Source of the DNA: Borreliella bissettiae DN127
GTDB lineage: Bacteria; Spirochaetota; Spirochaetia; Borreliales; Borreliaceae
Assembly (NCBI RefSeq): GCF_000222305.1
Contig: NC_015919.1
Location: forward strand, 1 to 55,219
Reading direction: 5' to 3'
Length of the DNA: 55,219 nt
Below are positions 1-8,491 of the stretch, piece by piece (the stretch's first letter is position 1; every line of letters begins with the position of its first letter). Below the pieces are notes generated by a model. That model saw only the letters and a list, made by a program, of their open reading frames with translations, was not told the DNA's origin and searched no databases. The translations under genes and the position numbers were made by a program.

Positions 1-40
1 TAAAGATAATTTATTAGTATACTAATAAATTATCTCAAAT
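1..40. other. Left hairpin telomere, read through the turnaround
   Basis: Positions 4-35 form a perfect 32-bp palindrome whose axis lies between 19 and 20 (TTATTAGTA then TACTAATAA). TTAGTA/TACTAA at a turnaround matches known Borrelia covalently closed hairpin ends made by the telomere resolvase ResT. Bases 1-19 are therefore best read as the opposite strand copied through the hairpin, so the physical end is near base 20. Bases 1-3 do not complement 36-38. Confidence 0.85.
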
Positions 41-701
41 AACTTTAATACATATGTTACTTTATATTAATACTGGATCTTAACAAGAAATTCTTTAATA
101 ATTTTAAAATTATTAATTTTATAATAAAAAAAATAATAATAAATATTGATTTTGCAATCTTGACATGTAAAATACGACAGTGCGTATCAATACTAATACA
201 ATTTTGCTTTTTAATACGAATATATCTATTAAAAACTTTTATTAAAAAATAATTTAAACATAAAAACGAATTAGAAAATTAAAGTATAAAAACAATACTC
301 CAAGCTCACAATAAGAAATAAATATAATAAAACTCAAAATTTTAAAACAACCTAAAGCCCATTGAACCTGAAATCACACTACCTTTCTTTCAGTTTTATT
401 AAGCTTAGAAGATTCACTCTTTTATCTTTCCTTCTTGGTCAAAAAATCCCAAATAACGTGGATAACTGGTAGATAGTATTATTCTCACAAAAGAATTTTT
501 AATTAATAGTTTACATTTTTAAAACTTGCCTTTAACACCTAGATTGAGCTTTTTAAAAGTCTTCTTTTACTTTATATTTATCTTCTTAAGCTTAAAAATT
601 TTTAAAAAATCTATTACTAAACAAACAAGCTGATATTAATTTATTATAAATTGCGCTAATATTTTACTTGTCAAAGCTTACTATTAGGAGATAATAAAAA
701 C
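36..701. other. Left subtelomeric non-coding region
   Basis: About 660 bp of very AT-rich DNA with no intact gene. Only a degraded reading frame (414-566, minus) is visible. The distal part holds the promoter and the AGGAG ribosome-binding site at 687-691 for the P13-family gene. Confidence 0.6.
414..566 (-). pseudogene. Subtelomeric gene remnant with internal stop
   Basis: On the minus strand one frame reads KKTFKKLNLGVKGKF, a TAA stop (519-521), then continues in the same frame for 34 codons including STSYPRYLGFFDQEGKIKE to a TGA at 414-416. The residue mix looks protein-like rather than random AT-rich translation, but no start codon or ribosome-binding site is attached and the parent family is not recognised. 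I infer a decayed gene. It may also be chance. Confidence 0.3.
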
Positions 702-1187
702 ATGAAAAAAATTTTCATATTAATATTAATTTTTGGGCTGACAATACAAATCTTTGCCACAAAAGACACACAAAGCAGAATTGAAAAGGGCATTGAAAGT
801 TTTAATAAATATGATAAAGAGAAAAAAAATCCAATCGGGCCATTCCTTTTAAATTTATTTTTGCCTTTTGGTATAGGATCATTTGTCCAAGGAGATTATA
901 TTGGTGGAGGCTCAGTGCTTGGATTTAATTTATTAGGAGCAATACTTTGGGGAACTGGAATGATTCTTAACCATCGTGAAGCACAATTAACCGGATACAT
1001 ACTAATAGGGGTAGGAGCAAGCATGGTTTTAACATCCTACACAGCTTCACTTATTATTCCATTCACATTTGCAAATAGACACAACGAAAATCTTAAAAAA
1101 AGGCTCAGCGCTGAGCTTGCGGGGTTTGAGCCCAATTTTGGCCTTGGAATAAACGGATTCCAATTATCGTTTAAAAAAAATTATTAA
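702..1187 (+). CDS. P13-family outer-membrane channel protein (BBA01-like)
   Basis: A 161-residue protein with an N-terminal signal peptide (KKIFILILIFGLTIQIFA, likely cleaved after residue 19) and no lipobox. The mature part is a short charged stretch and then glycine-rich hydrophobic segments at about 47-66, 72-90 and 95-120, which is the layout of the Borrelia P13 porin family. P13 is an integral outer-membrane channel-forming protein encoded on the chromosome, with plasmid paralogues that include lp54 BBA01. A good AGGAG lies 11 bases before the ATG. It is the first intact gene after the left telomere and is monocistronic. Family assignment is confident. Channel activity of this copy is inferred. 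Confidence 0.85.
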   Translation: MKKIFILILIFGLTIQIFATKDTQSRIEKGIESFNKYDKEKKNPIGPFLLNLFLPFGIGSFVQGDYIGGGSVLGFNLLGAILWGTGMILNHREAQLTGYILIGVGASMVLTSYTASLIIPFTFANRHNENLKKRLSAELAGFEPNFGLGINGFQLSFKKNY

Positions 1188-1215
1188 ATGAATATTGGAC
1201 AACAATTTTTACGAT

Positions 1216-1362
1216 TTAATTTAAAATTAAAAATAAATTTGCCAACAAAGAAAGTATTTCCGTTAATGCTCTCTCTGTTGGCTTATCAATTGCACTTAAA
1301 ATGCCCCTACTCCCCTTTAAAATACTAAAAGCTCTTGCAATCTTAATCCCGCAATATTCAAC
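1216..1362 (-). pseudogene. Orphan C-terminal gene fragment
   Basis: A 48-codon open stretch on the minus strand, bounded upstream by a TAG and ending with TAA at 1216-1218. It reads GIKIARAFSILKGSRGIL followed by SAIDKPTERALTEILSLLANL, a convincing amphipathic helical protein tail. It has no start codon or ribosome-binding site. Its GC content and codon pattern look coding compared with the flanks. I infer the 3' end of a deleted plasmid gene of an unidentified family, possibly a relic left by recombination between BBA01 and BBA03. Confidence 0.4.
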
Positions 1363-1508
1363 CTAATTAAGAAATTATTTTTAATGCCAAATTAATACAA
1401 TATTTTTAACAACTAATAATAACAATTATTAAATAAAATGTTCTAAACATATTATTAAAATGCTATAATTACTAATTAATAATTAAAATAATTTTTAAGG
1501 AGACTATT

Positions 1509-2018
1509 TTGAAAAAAACAATTATTGTATTTATAATATTGGCATTTATGCTTAATTGCAAAAACAAAAGTAATGATACCGAGCCAGCCAACGATGTAGA
1601 TGAAAAATCACAATCTAGCTCAAATCTAGTTGATGAAGATCGGATTGAATTTAGCAAAGCAACACCTTTGGAAAAATCAATAAGCAGATTAAACTTAAAC
1701 AACACTGAAAAAGAAACACTAACATTTTTAACAAACTTATTAAAAGAAAAACTAGTAGACCCAAATATTGGCTTACATTTTAAAAATACTGGTGGAGATG
1801 AAAACAAAATAGAAGAGTCTATACAAAAATTTCTATCAGATCTCAAAGAAGATGAAATAAAAGAACTGCTTGCAAAAATCAAAGAAAATAAAGATATGAA
1901 AGAAAAAGATTCTGAAGAGTTAAATACTTATAAAAGCATACTTGCTAGTGGATTTGATGGGATTTTTAATCAAGCAGATTCCAAAACCATACTTAACACC
2001 CTTAAAGATACTATATAG
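1509..2018 (+). CDS. Outer surface lipoprotein BBA03
   Basis: A 169-residue lipoprotein. The TTG start is supported by AAGGAGA at 1497-1503. The signal peptide ends in LAFMLNC, giving a lipidated Cys at residue 17. A disordered Asn/Ser/Asp-rich tether (18-45) leads to a helical, Glu/Lys-rich domain. It matches BBA03 of lp54, which in B31 is induced in feeding ticks and gives a competitive advantage in tick-borne infection (established knowledge). It is monocistronic and ends in a shared bidirectional terminator with the convergent BBA04 gene. Biochemical function is unknown. Confidence 0.85.
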   Translation: MKKTIIVFIILAFMLNCKNKSNDTEPANDVDEKSQSSSNLVDEDRIEFSKATPLEKSISRLNLNNTEKETLTFLTNLLKEKLVDPNIGLHFKNTGGDENKIEESIQKFLSDLKEDEIKELLAKIKENKDMKEKDSEELNTYKSILASGFDGIFNQADSKTILNTLKDTI

Positions 2019-2048
2019 CCAAACCAAGGCTGAAATTTATAATTAATT

Positions 2049-2085
2049 TTTAAAAGCTAGTAGTTTAAAACTACTAGCTTTTAAA
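2049..2085. terminator. Bidirectional terminator between BBA03 and BBA04
   Basis: Perfect 18-bp arms (2049-2066 and 2068-2085) around a single base, containing AGCTAGTAGTTT. It is flanked by T/A runs and sits between two convergent genes, so it can stop both. Confidence 0.8.
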
Positions 2086-2093
2086 CCAACTTT

Positions 2094-2945
2094 TTAGTTA
2101 ATCAAAGAATTAAATGCAAAACTTGCACTTTTTATCTTAGGATATTTTTCAATTATTTTTTTCATAGTAACATTAAAAAGCTGAGAATCAAGTGAGATTC
2201 TGTAAACTTTTTCATTTTTTGGATGTTGCTTGGACTTAATGCTAATCTCGGCAATCATATCGCTCCAAGTTCCATTATTATAAAGAGAAACAAAAGCCTC
2301 AACCACTTTTTTGGCATTGCTAGAACCAAAAGGATATGCAGTTACAAGCCCAGATTCAACTGATTTTTCAGACATTGGAAGTCCCCCAAAAAATCCGCCT
2401 TTATTTTCATTAAAATTTATATCACTTCCCCTGCTTATTAACTTAAATCCAGAAATAGAATAAAGCGGATCACTCTCTCTAGTAGTTTCAAAAATTATTA
2501 AAGGCATGGCATAAGAAAGATATCCCCCATCAACAGGAGAAACAAGGTAAGAATACTTAATGCCACTAAGTTCTTTAATAAAATCTCCGTGCTCCCCAAA
2601 CAAATCTCTAGCTTTAATTTTTATCCAACGAATACGAACCGGCAAAAGAAAAAAATTTATTGATTTTACTCCTTCTAAAAACTCTATTTTAGAGTAATCA
2701 ATAAATTTATTTTTATTCTCAAGAGCTTTTAAAGTATCATAATTTTGCAAATTATAAACTACATCAGAATCTCCAGAAAAAAGCCCAAAATTCATCGATC
2801 CGAAAGCTCTTTTTTCTTGATCCAGCCTATTCCCTCCTCCATTTTCTCCAATAAGCCTACTACTACCCTTTCTCTCCATTTTTGAATTATCATCTAAATT
2901 ACACCCTAGAATTAAAACTACAACAGATATAATGACTCTTTTCAA
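2094..2945 (-). CDS. S2 antigen lipoprotein (BBA04-like)
   Basis: A 283-residue protein with a short signal peptide and lipobox LILGC (Cys 15), then a Ser/Gly/Asn tether to about residue 40 and a mixed alpha/beta domain. It corresponds to the lp54 S2 antigen next to the S1 antigen gene. The start is an ATG with GGGGGAG just upstream on the minus strand (2947-2953). It is transcribed leftward behind BBA05 with a 100-bp gap, so a two-gene transcript is possible. Molecular function is unknown; it is presumed exposed on the cell surface. Confidence 0.8.
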   Translation of the reverse strand: MKRVIISVVVLILGCNLDDNSKMERKGSSRLIGENGGGNRLDQEKRAFGSMNFGLFSGDSDVVYNLQNYDTLKALENKNKFIDYSKIEFLEGVKSINFFLLPVRIRWIKIKARDLFGEHGDFIKELSGIKYSYLVSPVDGGYLSYAMPLIIFETTRESDPLYSISGFKLISRGSDINFNENKGGFFGGLPMSEKSVESGLVTAYPFGSSNAKKVVEAFVSLYNNGTWSDMIAEISIKSKQHPKNEKVYRISLDSQLFNVTMKKIIEKYPKIKSASFAFNSLIN

Positions 2946-3045
2946 AACGCTCCCCCTTTAAATTTTTATCTAATATTTAAAGTTTTTAAATTATAGTATT
3001 AGAAGAAAATGTAGATCAATTAACAAAAAAATCAAAATTAAAAAT

Positions 3046-4299
3046 TTAACGCCGGCTAATCTCTTTTATCAAGCTGTTTAACATTCGATTTATATAATCA
3101 TAAAGTTTTTTATTCTTGCCAATATTGTTGTAATAAAGTTTAAAAATTTCTAAAAGAGAGTTTCTAACTTTAAAAATCAAGACTCTTTTGTTTTTATTAC
3201 CAACAGAGCCCAGTGCTTGTTTGAAAGATTTACGTGATTTTTCCATTTCTTTTAAAAACCTATTAACATCATAATTTAATGTTATTTCTTCTAGCTTTCT
3301 TAATATCAATCTAGAATATTCCTTTCCAAGCTTTTTAAACAAATCGTCAACATTTTCAAAATCTAATTCTCCGTCTAGCAAAACCCTGCAACATTGCAAA
3401 ATTTCTTCTTCTTCGTCTGTTAAATTGCGTTTCCAATTTAAATGCCAATCAAGCTCTGACTTTGTAGTAAGAGAAAAATTTTTTAATTCAAGAAGTTCTT
3501 TGCTAACACTGCCAATTTGTTGATCGATTGTTTTTTCAAGAGCAACAAGAATGTCTGCGCCCGAACCACCGGCATTAATCTTGGTTAGATAAAACTGCTG
3601 ACACAAATTCATATCTAAAAGAGACATTTCATCTTCTCTATCACTCTTATCAGAATAATTTTCAATCAATCGCACCAAGGTGCTCATTTTAGAAGACAAA
3701 TCTTCCCAACGCTTTTTCCCTATATCAATCAAAAACTGATTAACATCTTTTTCGCTGTATCTATATTTTGCCAGCACTTCATCATTGTTTAAAAGCCACC
3801 CACCAAGAGCATATCTATTCTCATCATTTTGCAAAGATTTCTTGAAAAACTCAAAATTTTTGACCTCTTCCGAATTTAAATGGGGAATCCAAATCTCATC
3901 ATGAGCATTTTTCAGCAAAGCTTTACCATATCTTGATTTGCCAATATTGTGCTTTGAAGAAGTTTTTTGCAAAGACTCCGAATTATCTAAACCGCCAAAA
4001 TCATTGCTCAACTGCTCCGGGGGTTTAGGCATTAAATTTTCAGAATTTCTTAAAGTTTGCAAATCCTTTTTAAAGCCTTTAGATTTGCTTAATACTTGAT
4101 CATTCTTTTTGTTTTTCAAACTGCTTAAACTAGAATTTTTAAGCCCATTGTTCCCAGAATCTAAAGACTTTTTTTCATTGCTTATTAAATTTTGATTATT
4201 TCTATAAGTAGTACTTTTTAAATCTTCTTCTAAAGATTTGCCCTTACAATTAACAAAAACCAGAAAGCTAATAATAACTGCAATTCCTATTTTATTCAT
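3046..4299 (-). CDS. S1 antigen lipoprotein (BBA05-like)
   Basis: A 417-residue lipoprotein with signal peptide MNKIGIAVIISFLVFVNC (lipid Cys at 18). A long low-complexity Ser/Asn/Lys tether covers about 20-130. The rest is a largely helical domain with coiled-coil character (about 135-417). It matches the lp54 S1 antigen. It lies upstream of BBA04 in the same direction. The 399-bp upstream gap holds a structured inverted repeat (4401-4482) and a 15-bp palindrome. No enzyme motif is seen. Confidence 0.8.
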   Translation of the reverse strand: MNKIGIAVIISFLVFVNCKGKSLEEDLKSTTYRNNQNLISNEKKSLDSGNNGLKNSSLSSLKNKKNDQVLSKSKGFKKDLQTLRNSENLMPKPPEQLSNDFGGLDNSESLQKTSSKHNIGKSRYGKALLKNAHDEIWIPHLNSEEVKNFEFFKKSLQNDENRYALGGWLLNNDEVLAKYRYSEKDVNQFLIDIGKKRWEDLSSKMSTLVRLIENYSDKSDREDEMSLLDMNLCQQFYLTKINAGGSGADILVALEKTIDQQIGSVSKELLELKNFSLTTKSELDWHLNWKRNLTDEEEEILQCCRVLLDGELDFENVDDLFKKLGKEYSRLILRKLEEITLNYDVNRFLKEMEKSRKSFKQALGSVGNKNKRVLIFKVRNSLLEIFKLYYNNIGKNKKLYDYINRMLNSLIKEISRR

Positions 4300-4400
4300 A
4301 AATTAAATTTCCTCTATTTAATTATTGGTTTAAATAAAAATATAGCTCACTTTACATACACTAAATGTATAAATTACATTATTTCTTATTATAAAAAGAA

Positions 4401-4482
4401 TTAGGCTTGATGTTGTTTTAAGAATTTGTTTTTTAAAATAAAAAACCTATTTAAAACAACTTAAATAAAGCTTTAAGCCTAA
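4401..4482. repeat. Nested imperfect inverted repeat
   Basis: Three paired blocks nest around one axis: TTAGGCTT/AAGCCTAA (outer), GTTGTTTTAA/TTAAAACAAC (middle) and GTTTTTT/AAAAAAC (inner). An RNA copy would form a hairpin of about 80 nt. It lies about 100 bp before the BBA05 start. Its function is not known. Confidence 0.5.
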
Positions 4483-4646
4483 ATTAATCCAATTCTGCCT
4501 TTTAAAGCAAATAAGTATTAATAATCTAGATTATTTAATAATTTATAAATTATACAGATAAATTAAAATCATTAATATCAACCCAAATCATAGAAATTTA
4601 AATTTTCAATCTAGACATATCTGCAACAAAACAAACATAAACAGAA

Positions 4647-4675
4647 AGATTAACTCTTACAGCAAGAGTTAATCT
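4647..4675 (-). terminator. Terminator of BBA07
   Basis: A 12-bp perfect stem AGATTAACTCTT/AAGAGTTAATCT with a 5-nt loop lies 24 bp after the BBA07 stop on the minus strand. Confidence 0.7.
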
Positions 4676-4698
4676 AAGAGTTGATTAAAATAAAAAAG

Positions 4699-5172
4699 CT
4701 AAAACGAAGCGGATGCATCGTAGTTTTTAACAAGATTGCACGCCTCTTCAATGTTTTTAGTAGTCATAAAAGATTGTCGCACATTATCTATGTAGGTTTT
4801 TTCAACCTGTAACAACTGCTGCTTAGCATTAGCAACATTTGGATCATTTGAGCTTTCAAGGTTCATTTTGGCCCTTCTTTTGGCCTGCAAACACTTAACA
4901 ACAGTAGCAAGCATTTCTTTTATTTTCTCTTCATTTAAATTAAAAATTTGATTAAACTTATCTGGCCTACTATCAAGAACCACCTGCTCAAGAAAAAACA
5001 AAGCTTCTTTTTGGTCATCATTTAAAGAGTCTACAAAAGACATTTTAAGCTCTTTATTTGCTGCGCTATCAGAAGTATTTAAAAGCTTTGAGGATCTTCT
5101 CCTAAGATCAGAATAATTAAATTCTTTACAAGAAAAGAACAATAAAATAACAAATAATAAAATATTTTTCAT
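4699..5172 (-). CDS. Surface lipoprotein BBA07 (ChpAI)
   Basis: A 157-residue lipoprotein from the ATG at 5172, preceded by GGGAG. A longer in-frame ATG at 5265 adds 31 unlikely residues and lacks a signal-peptide start. Signal peptide MKNILLFVILLFFSC gives lipid Cys 15. The mature protein is helical with an Arg/Ser-rich beginning. It corresponds to BBA07, which in B31 is needed for efficient passage from tick to mammal (established). It is divergent from the phage-type operon starting at 5342. The partner or receptor is unknown. Confidence 0.8.
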   Translation of the reverse strand: MKNILLFVILLFFSCKEFNYSDLRRRSSKLLNTSDSAANKELKMSFVDSLNDDQKEALFFLEQVVLDSRPDKFNQIFNLNEEKIKEMLATVVKCLQAKRRAKMNLESSNDPNVANAKQQLLQVEKTYIDNVRQSFMTTKNIEEACNLVKNYDASASF

Positions 5173-5341
5173 ACAGTCTCCCACACTGCGATTACGCAAA
5201 TATTTAAATTCAAAAATTAAATAAACTTTTTTAAAAAAAATATAAATTATAATATATCTCAACATTTAAAATAATAAACATTTTGTAAAAGTTTATAGAA
5301 ATATCAAATAAAATATGCTAGAATGACTTTGGTAGTTAAAA

Positions 5342-5677
5342 ATGGAAATTAAAATCGATGAAAAATTTAATATAGTATTTAATAACGATCTTAAGTTAAT
5401 AGAAAACATTGAAGAACAAAAACAGCGTTTATTTTTTTATCTTAAGACACCAAAAGGCAGTTTAAAGGGAAATCCAAATTATGGGCTTGACTACAGCTTT
5501 TACTTTAAACTTTGCAAAGCTAACAAATTAGAATCTATTAAAAATTTTTTTTTAAACCTTTCAAAAGAACTCAAAATAGACCTTATTAACGTAAAAACAA
5601 GCATTAAAAACAAAACAATAACAATAAATTTTTTCTTTTTAGGAAAAGACACTTTAAAAATGGATTTTAAAATATGA
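5342..5677 (+). CDS. Phage baseplate wedge protein, gpW/gp25-like
   Basis: A 111-residue protein with the gp25/gpW layout: an early beta hairpin, then LKTPKGSLKGNPNYGLDY at about 38-55, the family signature around a conserved GxxxxNPxYGxDY. In contractile-tailed phages this protein is a baseplate wedge component. It opens the left-arm phage operon and overlaps the next gene by 4 bp (ATGA). No Shine-Dalgarno sequence is evident; a -10-like TATGCTAGAAT (5314-5324) lies about 20 bp upstream. In cp32 prophages the equivalent gene follows the spike gene, which here sits 32 kb away at 36890. Confidence 0.75.
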   Translation: MEIKIDEKFNIVFNNDLKLIENIEEQKQRLFFYLKTPKGSLKGNPNYGLDYSFYFKLCKANKLESIKNFFLNLSKELKIDLINVKTSIKNKTITINFFFLGKDTLKMDFKI

Positions 5678-6546
5678 GTATAATTTTTGACAAAAACTTA
5701 GGAATATTGGAAAAAACAATAGAAGAAATTCAAAACGAAAAAAAACATATGCTTAGAACCAAATACGGCATAAACATTAAAGACAATTCAATTTACGACA
5801 TAATAAACTTTCCAAGCTCAAGCATTGACAAACAAATATCAGAAGTCTTAAAAGAGCTTTTTTCCAAAATTAAAGAAAATGGAAGCTATTTTAATGCACT
5901 CAAAGAAGATTTGAGCACACCCAAAAGCTCAACTTATGAAGCAATAAGAAAAGCTCTGCTAAATGTTGAAGGGGTTAAACACATAAACATTTTAAGTGGG
6001 CCTGGAACAATAAATCTTTACTTAATACTACAAGAAGATTGCTTTAAAGACCAAGAAAAAAAGCAAATTAAAATTGAAACTAAAGAAAATATTTGGCAAG
6101 CAATCTACTATACAGCACCAAGCGGAACAGTTTTTAAAGGTGACATTGAGATTGAGTTTTTAAACAAACACAACCAAAAAAAAACATACAAATTCAGCTT
6201 AGGCAAGAAGAAATATGCATATCTTAAAGCGGTCTACAAAACAGAAGCAAAAGACGCAATCTACAAAGATATCGATGCTCAAATTAGAGACATTTACAAC
6301 AAAATATTAACCAACAAATACATTGAAATGGGGACATCTCTTAGATATCAAGACTTTCTTGCGCCAGTTAGCATTATCCGGGGAATAAAAGAGCTTAAAA
6401 TCGGAGTTTGCATTAAAAATGATAAGACAACAAAAATCACACAACTTAGTGATAGTGATTTCACATTTAATAAAGACGAAAACACCAAAGAGGATGAAAT
6501 TATTATTTTTGATACAAATAAAAGATTACTTATTAACAGAGAATAA
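5674..6546 (+). CDS. Phage baseplate J-like protein (DUF276 family)
   Basis: A 290-residue protein of the Borrelia DUF276 group. The central part contains the baseplate-J hallmark VEGVKHINILSGPGTINLYL (about 98-117). The later segment SLRYQDFLAPVSIIRG resembles the C-terminal half of J proteins. In contractile tails J joins the gp25 wedge to the fibre network. It overlaps both neighbours or abuts them (4 bp with gp25, 2 bp before DUF735), so it is translationally coupled. It is 290 aa long, near the usual compact J size. Confidence 0.75.
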   Translation: MSIIFDKNLGILEKTIEEIQNEKKHMLRTKYGINIKDNSIYDIINFPSSSIDKQISEVLKELFSKIKENGSYFNALKEDLSTPKSSTYEAIRKALLNVEGVKHINILSGPGTINLYLILQEDCFKDQEKKQIKIETKENIWQAIYYTAPSGTVFKGDIEIEFLNKHNQKKTYKFSLGKKKYAYLKAVYKTEAKDAIYKDIDAQIRDIYNKILTNKYIEMGTSLRYQDFLAPVSIIRGIKELKIGVCIKNDKTTKITQLSDSDFTFNKDENTKEDEIIIFDTNKRLLINRE

Positions 6547-6548
6547 AA

Positions 6549-7175
6549 ATGAACAAAGAAATACCAAAATTTTTAGAAAATACCCAAATTGAAAAATTCA
6601 TTTGCAATGAACTTGATTATAAAAAAGAGATATTAAGAGAACTAAAAGAACTGCTTGTAAACTTCAACACAATTAACGTTAAAAAGAGCATTAACTCCAA
6701 ATACATTGCGCTGCTAATGCTTTCAATATTTAATGCATTTCACTTTAAAAAAGAGCTAGATAAAAATCTTGTTAACTTTTTAGATGCCATTATTTTTGCA
6801 ATAAAGTCTATTGGCACTGACGAGAGCTTTATTGTACTCTTTAAAGCTTTTTTACACGCAAATGTAGAAGTCAGCTCAAACGAAAACGCTCCGGGCGAAA
6901 TAATAATAAAATTGCTTGGAAACATTAAATCCCCTATTGAATTTAATATTGCAGCAAAAAATCAAAACAAGCTAAAAAAAATAACCGCAAAACACACGGG
7001 ATTTAAAAAAACTCTAACTTCTAACTACATGCCCAAAGATTACAAAAACTCAGTATATGAATTTATTAAAATATTAATTCCTATAGGAAGGATAGTTAAA
7101 ATAATAGACAAAAAACAAATAGAAATAAAAAGCACAAGAACAAAAAACTTTAGCACAGCAGATCATTTTTTTTGA
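6549..7175 (+). CDS. Phage tail protein, DUF735 family (gpI position)
   Basis: A 208-residue protein, helical in its first 110 residues, then a beta-rich part. It occupies the gpI position (after J, before the fibre) and I recognise it as the Borrelia cp32/lp54 DUF735 group. The role as tail-tip or baseplate adaptor is inferred from order. No catalytic motif is visible. Short spacing to J (2 bp) indicates one transcript. Confidence 0.65.
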   Translation: MNKEIPKFLENTQIEKFICNELDYKKEILRELKELLVNFNTINVKKSINSKYIALLMLSIFNAFHFKKELDKNLVNFLDAIIFAIKSIGTDESFIVLFKAFLHANVEVSSNENAPGEIIIKLLGNIKSPIEFNIAAKNQNKLKKITAKHTGFKKTLTSNYMPKDYKNSVYEFIKILIPIGRIVKIIDKKQIEIKSTRTKNFSTADHFF

Positions 7176-7254
7176 TCTACTGCTTAAATAGCGTGTAAAT
7201 AGTAATTAAAAAATTGCAGAAATTTAAAACCTAAGAAATTTAAAAGGAGAATTT

Positions 7255-8289
7255 ATGAATACCAACGAACCACAAGAAAGCGTACAAATAAAAGACTTAA
7301 ACAGAAAAACAAAAGTTAATCAAAGCGATCTTATCCCTATTGATGACATAGTAGAAGATACTTGTGCAATCACATATAAACACCTCCTAGAACAAATACA
7401 AAACGATACATTTTATAACAACGAATTTGGGGGCTTTAAAAAAGCAATAAAAGATGTAATTAGCAAGGAACTTTTAGAAAACAAAGAACATATAAAAAAT
7501 ATTTATATTAAAGTAATCTCAAAGCTTTTAGAGCTAAGCACACCACTTGAAAACATAGATTTTGATACTGTTTTTAGAAAAGTTAAATCTACGTTTATTG
7601 AAAGCTTAAAACACACAAACACAAAACCATCTTCAAACAAAATTTCAATTTACAACTCAGACACAAAAGACATTGAACTTATTCAATTTGAAATCTTTAT
7701 TGAAAGTTTAAAAGAAATTCTTGTAGAAAAAGACGAAATAAACAGGCTCAAAAGCGACCTAACAAATTACGTGCAAATAAAAGATTTTACAGACAAATTT
7801 AGAAACTCTTTTAAATCAATCCCCAAACAAACTCTTGATACAAAAAATGAACAGCTTGTAAGCTGTTATCAAAACAAAATTCCACAAATTGTAGACATTC
7901 CTATTTGGTGGCAAGGCAAACCACGCGACTTTGGGGGACTACACACAATAGTTGACGATGCTACAATATTAGAATTCCAATACAAGAACAAAGCTACAAC
8001 CGTTGTGCTTAAAAACAGAAGCAGCACATCAATTGTAATAAACGAATCATACAAAGATAGTTATATTTACTTACAAATAGATGCAGAAATCAGACATTCA
8101 AGCTCAACAGAAGATGACAATAAACAATTTTACCTTCAATTTGAAAAAAGCTCTGCAAAAATTCTAATAGCTTCATTTTCTTCTCAAAACATGCCCACAC
8201 TTAAAACGCCAATTTACAATGGCTGGTACTACGTTGGATCGGGCAAACTAAGCACGGGAGAAGAAATGCCAATTTTAAACAAAGTATAA
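7255..8289 (+). CDS. Tail fibre/collar-type protein (DUF685 family)
   Basis: A 344-residue protein with AAAAGGAGA eight to ten bases before its ATG. The N-terminal 210 residues are helical and charged. The C-terminal 130 are beta-rich and aromatic (IPIWWQGKPRDFGG at about 218-231, ending in a WYYVGSG segment), as expected for a fibre head. It belongs to the Borrelia DUF685 group and holds the fibre position before the holin. Receptor binding is an inference. If the phage particle is extinct it may be kept for another reason. Confidence 0.65.
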   Translation: MNTNEPQESVQIKDLNRKTKVNQSDLIPIDDIVEDTCAITYKHLLEQIQNDTFYNNEFGGFKKAIKDVISKELLENKEHIKNIYIKVISKLLELSTPLENIDFDTVFRKVKSTFIESLKHTNTKPSSNKISIYNSDTKDIELIQFEIFIESLKEILVEKDEINRLKSDLTNYVQIKDFTDKFRNSFKSIPKQTLDTKNEQLVSCYQNKIPQIVDIPIWWQGKPRDFGGLHTIVDDATILEFQYKNKATTVVLKNRSSTSIVINESYKDSYIYLQIDAEIRHSSSTEDDNKQFYLQFEKSSAKILIASFSSQNMPTLKTPIYNGWYYVGSGKLSTGEEMPILNKV

Positions 8290-8311
8290 AAATAAATAAA
8301 AGGAGATATTT

Positions 8312-8491
8312 ATGGATACAATACTTATTTTTTTGTCAACAATTGACAATACAAAACTAATTATATTAGGAGGATTTATTGTGCTTGCAATATTGCCAAT
8401 GATTTTCGCAATAAAACCACCGTTTAGAGAAAATTTAAATTTTCTTATCAAAAAACTTTTAAAGAATATAAATAAAAAGGGGAAAAAATGA
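8312..8491 (+). CDS. blyA: BlyA-like holin
   Basis: A short gene of 59 codons, preceded by AAAGGAGA. It encodes a short polar start (MDTILIFLSTIDNTK), one hydrophobic helix at about residues 16-34 (IILGGFIVLAILPMIFAI) and a strongly basic tail ending KKGKK. This is the class of small phage holins represented by cp32 BlyA, with a start very like MDT. Its TGA overlaps the ATG of blyB (ATGA), so the two are translationally coupled. The holin forms lesions in the inner membrane. Identification rests on pattern and synteny. Confidence 0.8.
   Translation: MDTILIFLSTIDNTKLIILGGFIVLAILPMIFAIKPPFRENLNFLIKKLLKNINKKGKK

Larger units (their letters stand above)
4300..4698. other. Gap upstream of BBA05 with nested inverted repeats
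   Basis: No gene is visible. The gap contains the palindrome ATACACTAAATGTAT (4356-4370), a nested hairpin-forming stretch (4401-4482) and, at its right end, the BBA07 terminator. The BBA05 promoter should lie in the left part. Confidence 0.5.

Noticed and set aside
5173..5265. Extended start of BBA07
   Set aside because: It would put 31 residues ahead of a normal lipoprotein signal peptide that has its own GGGAG.
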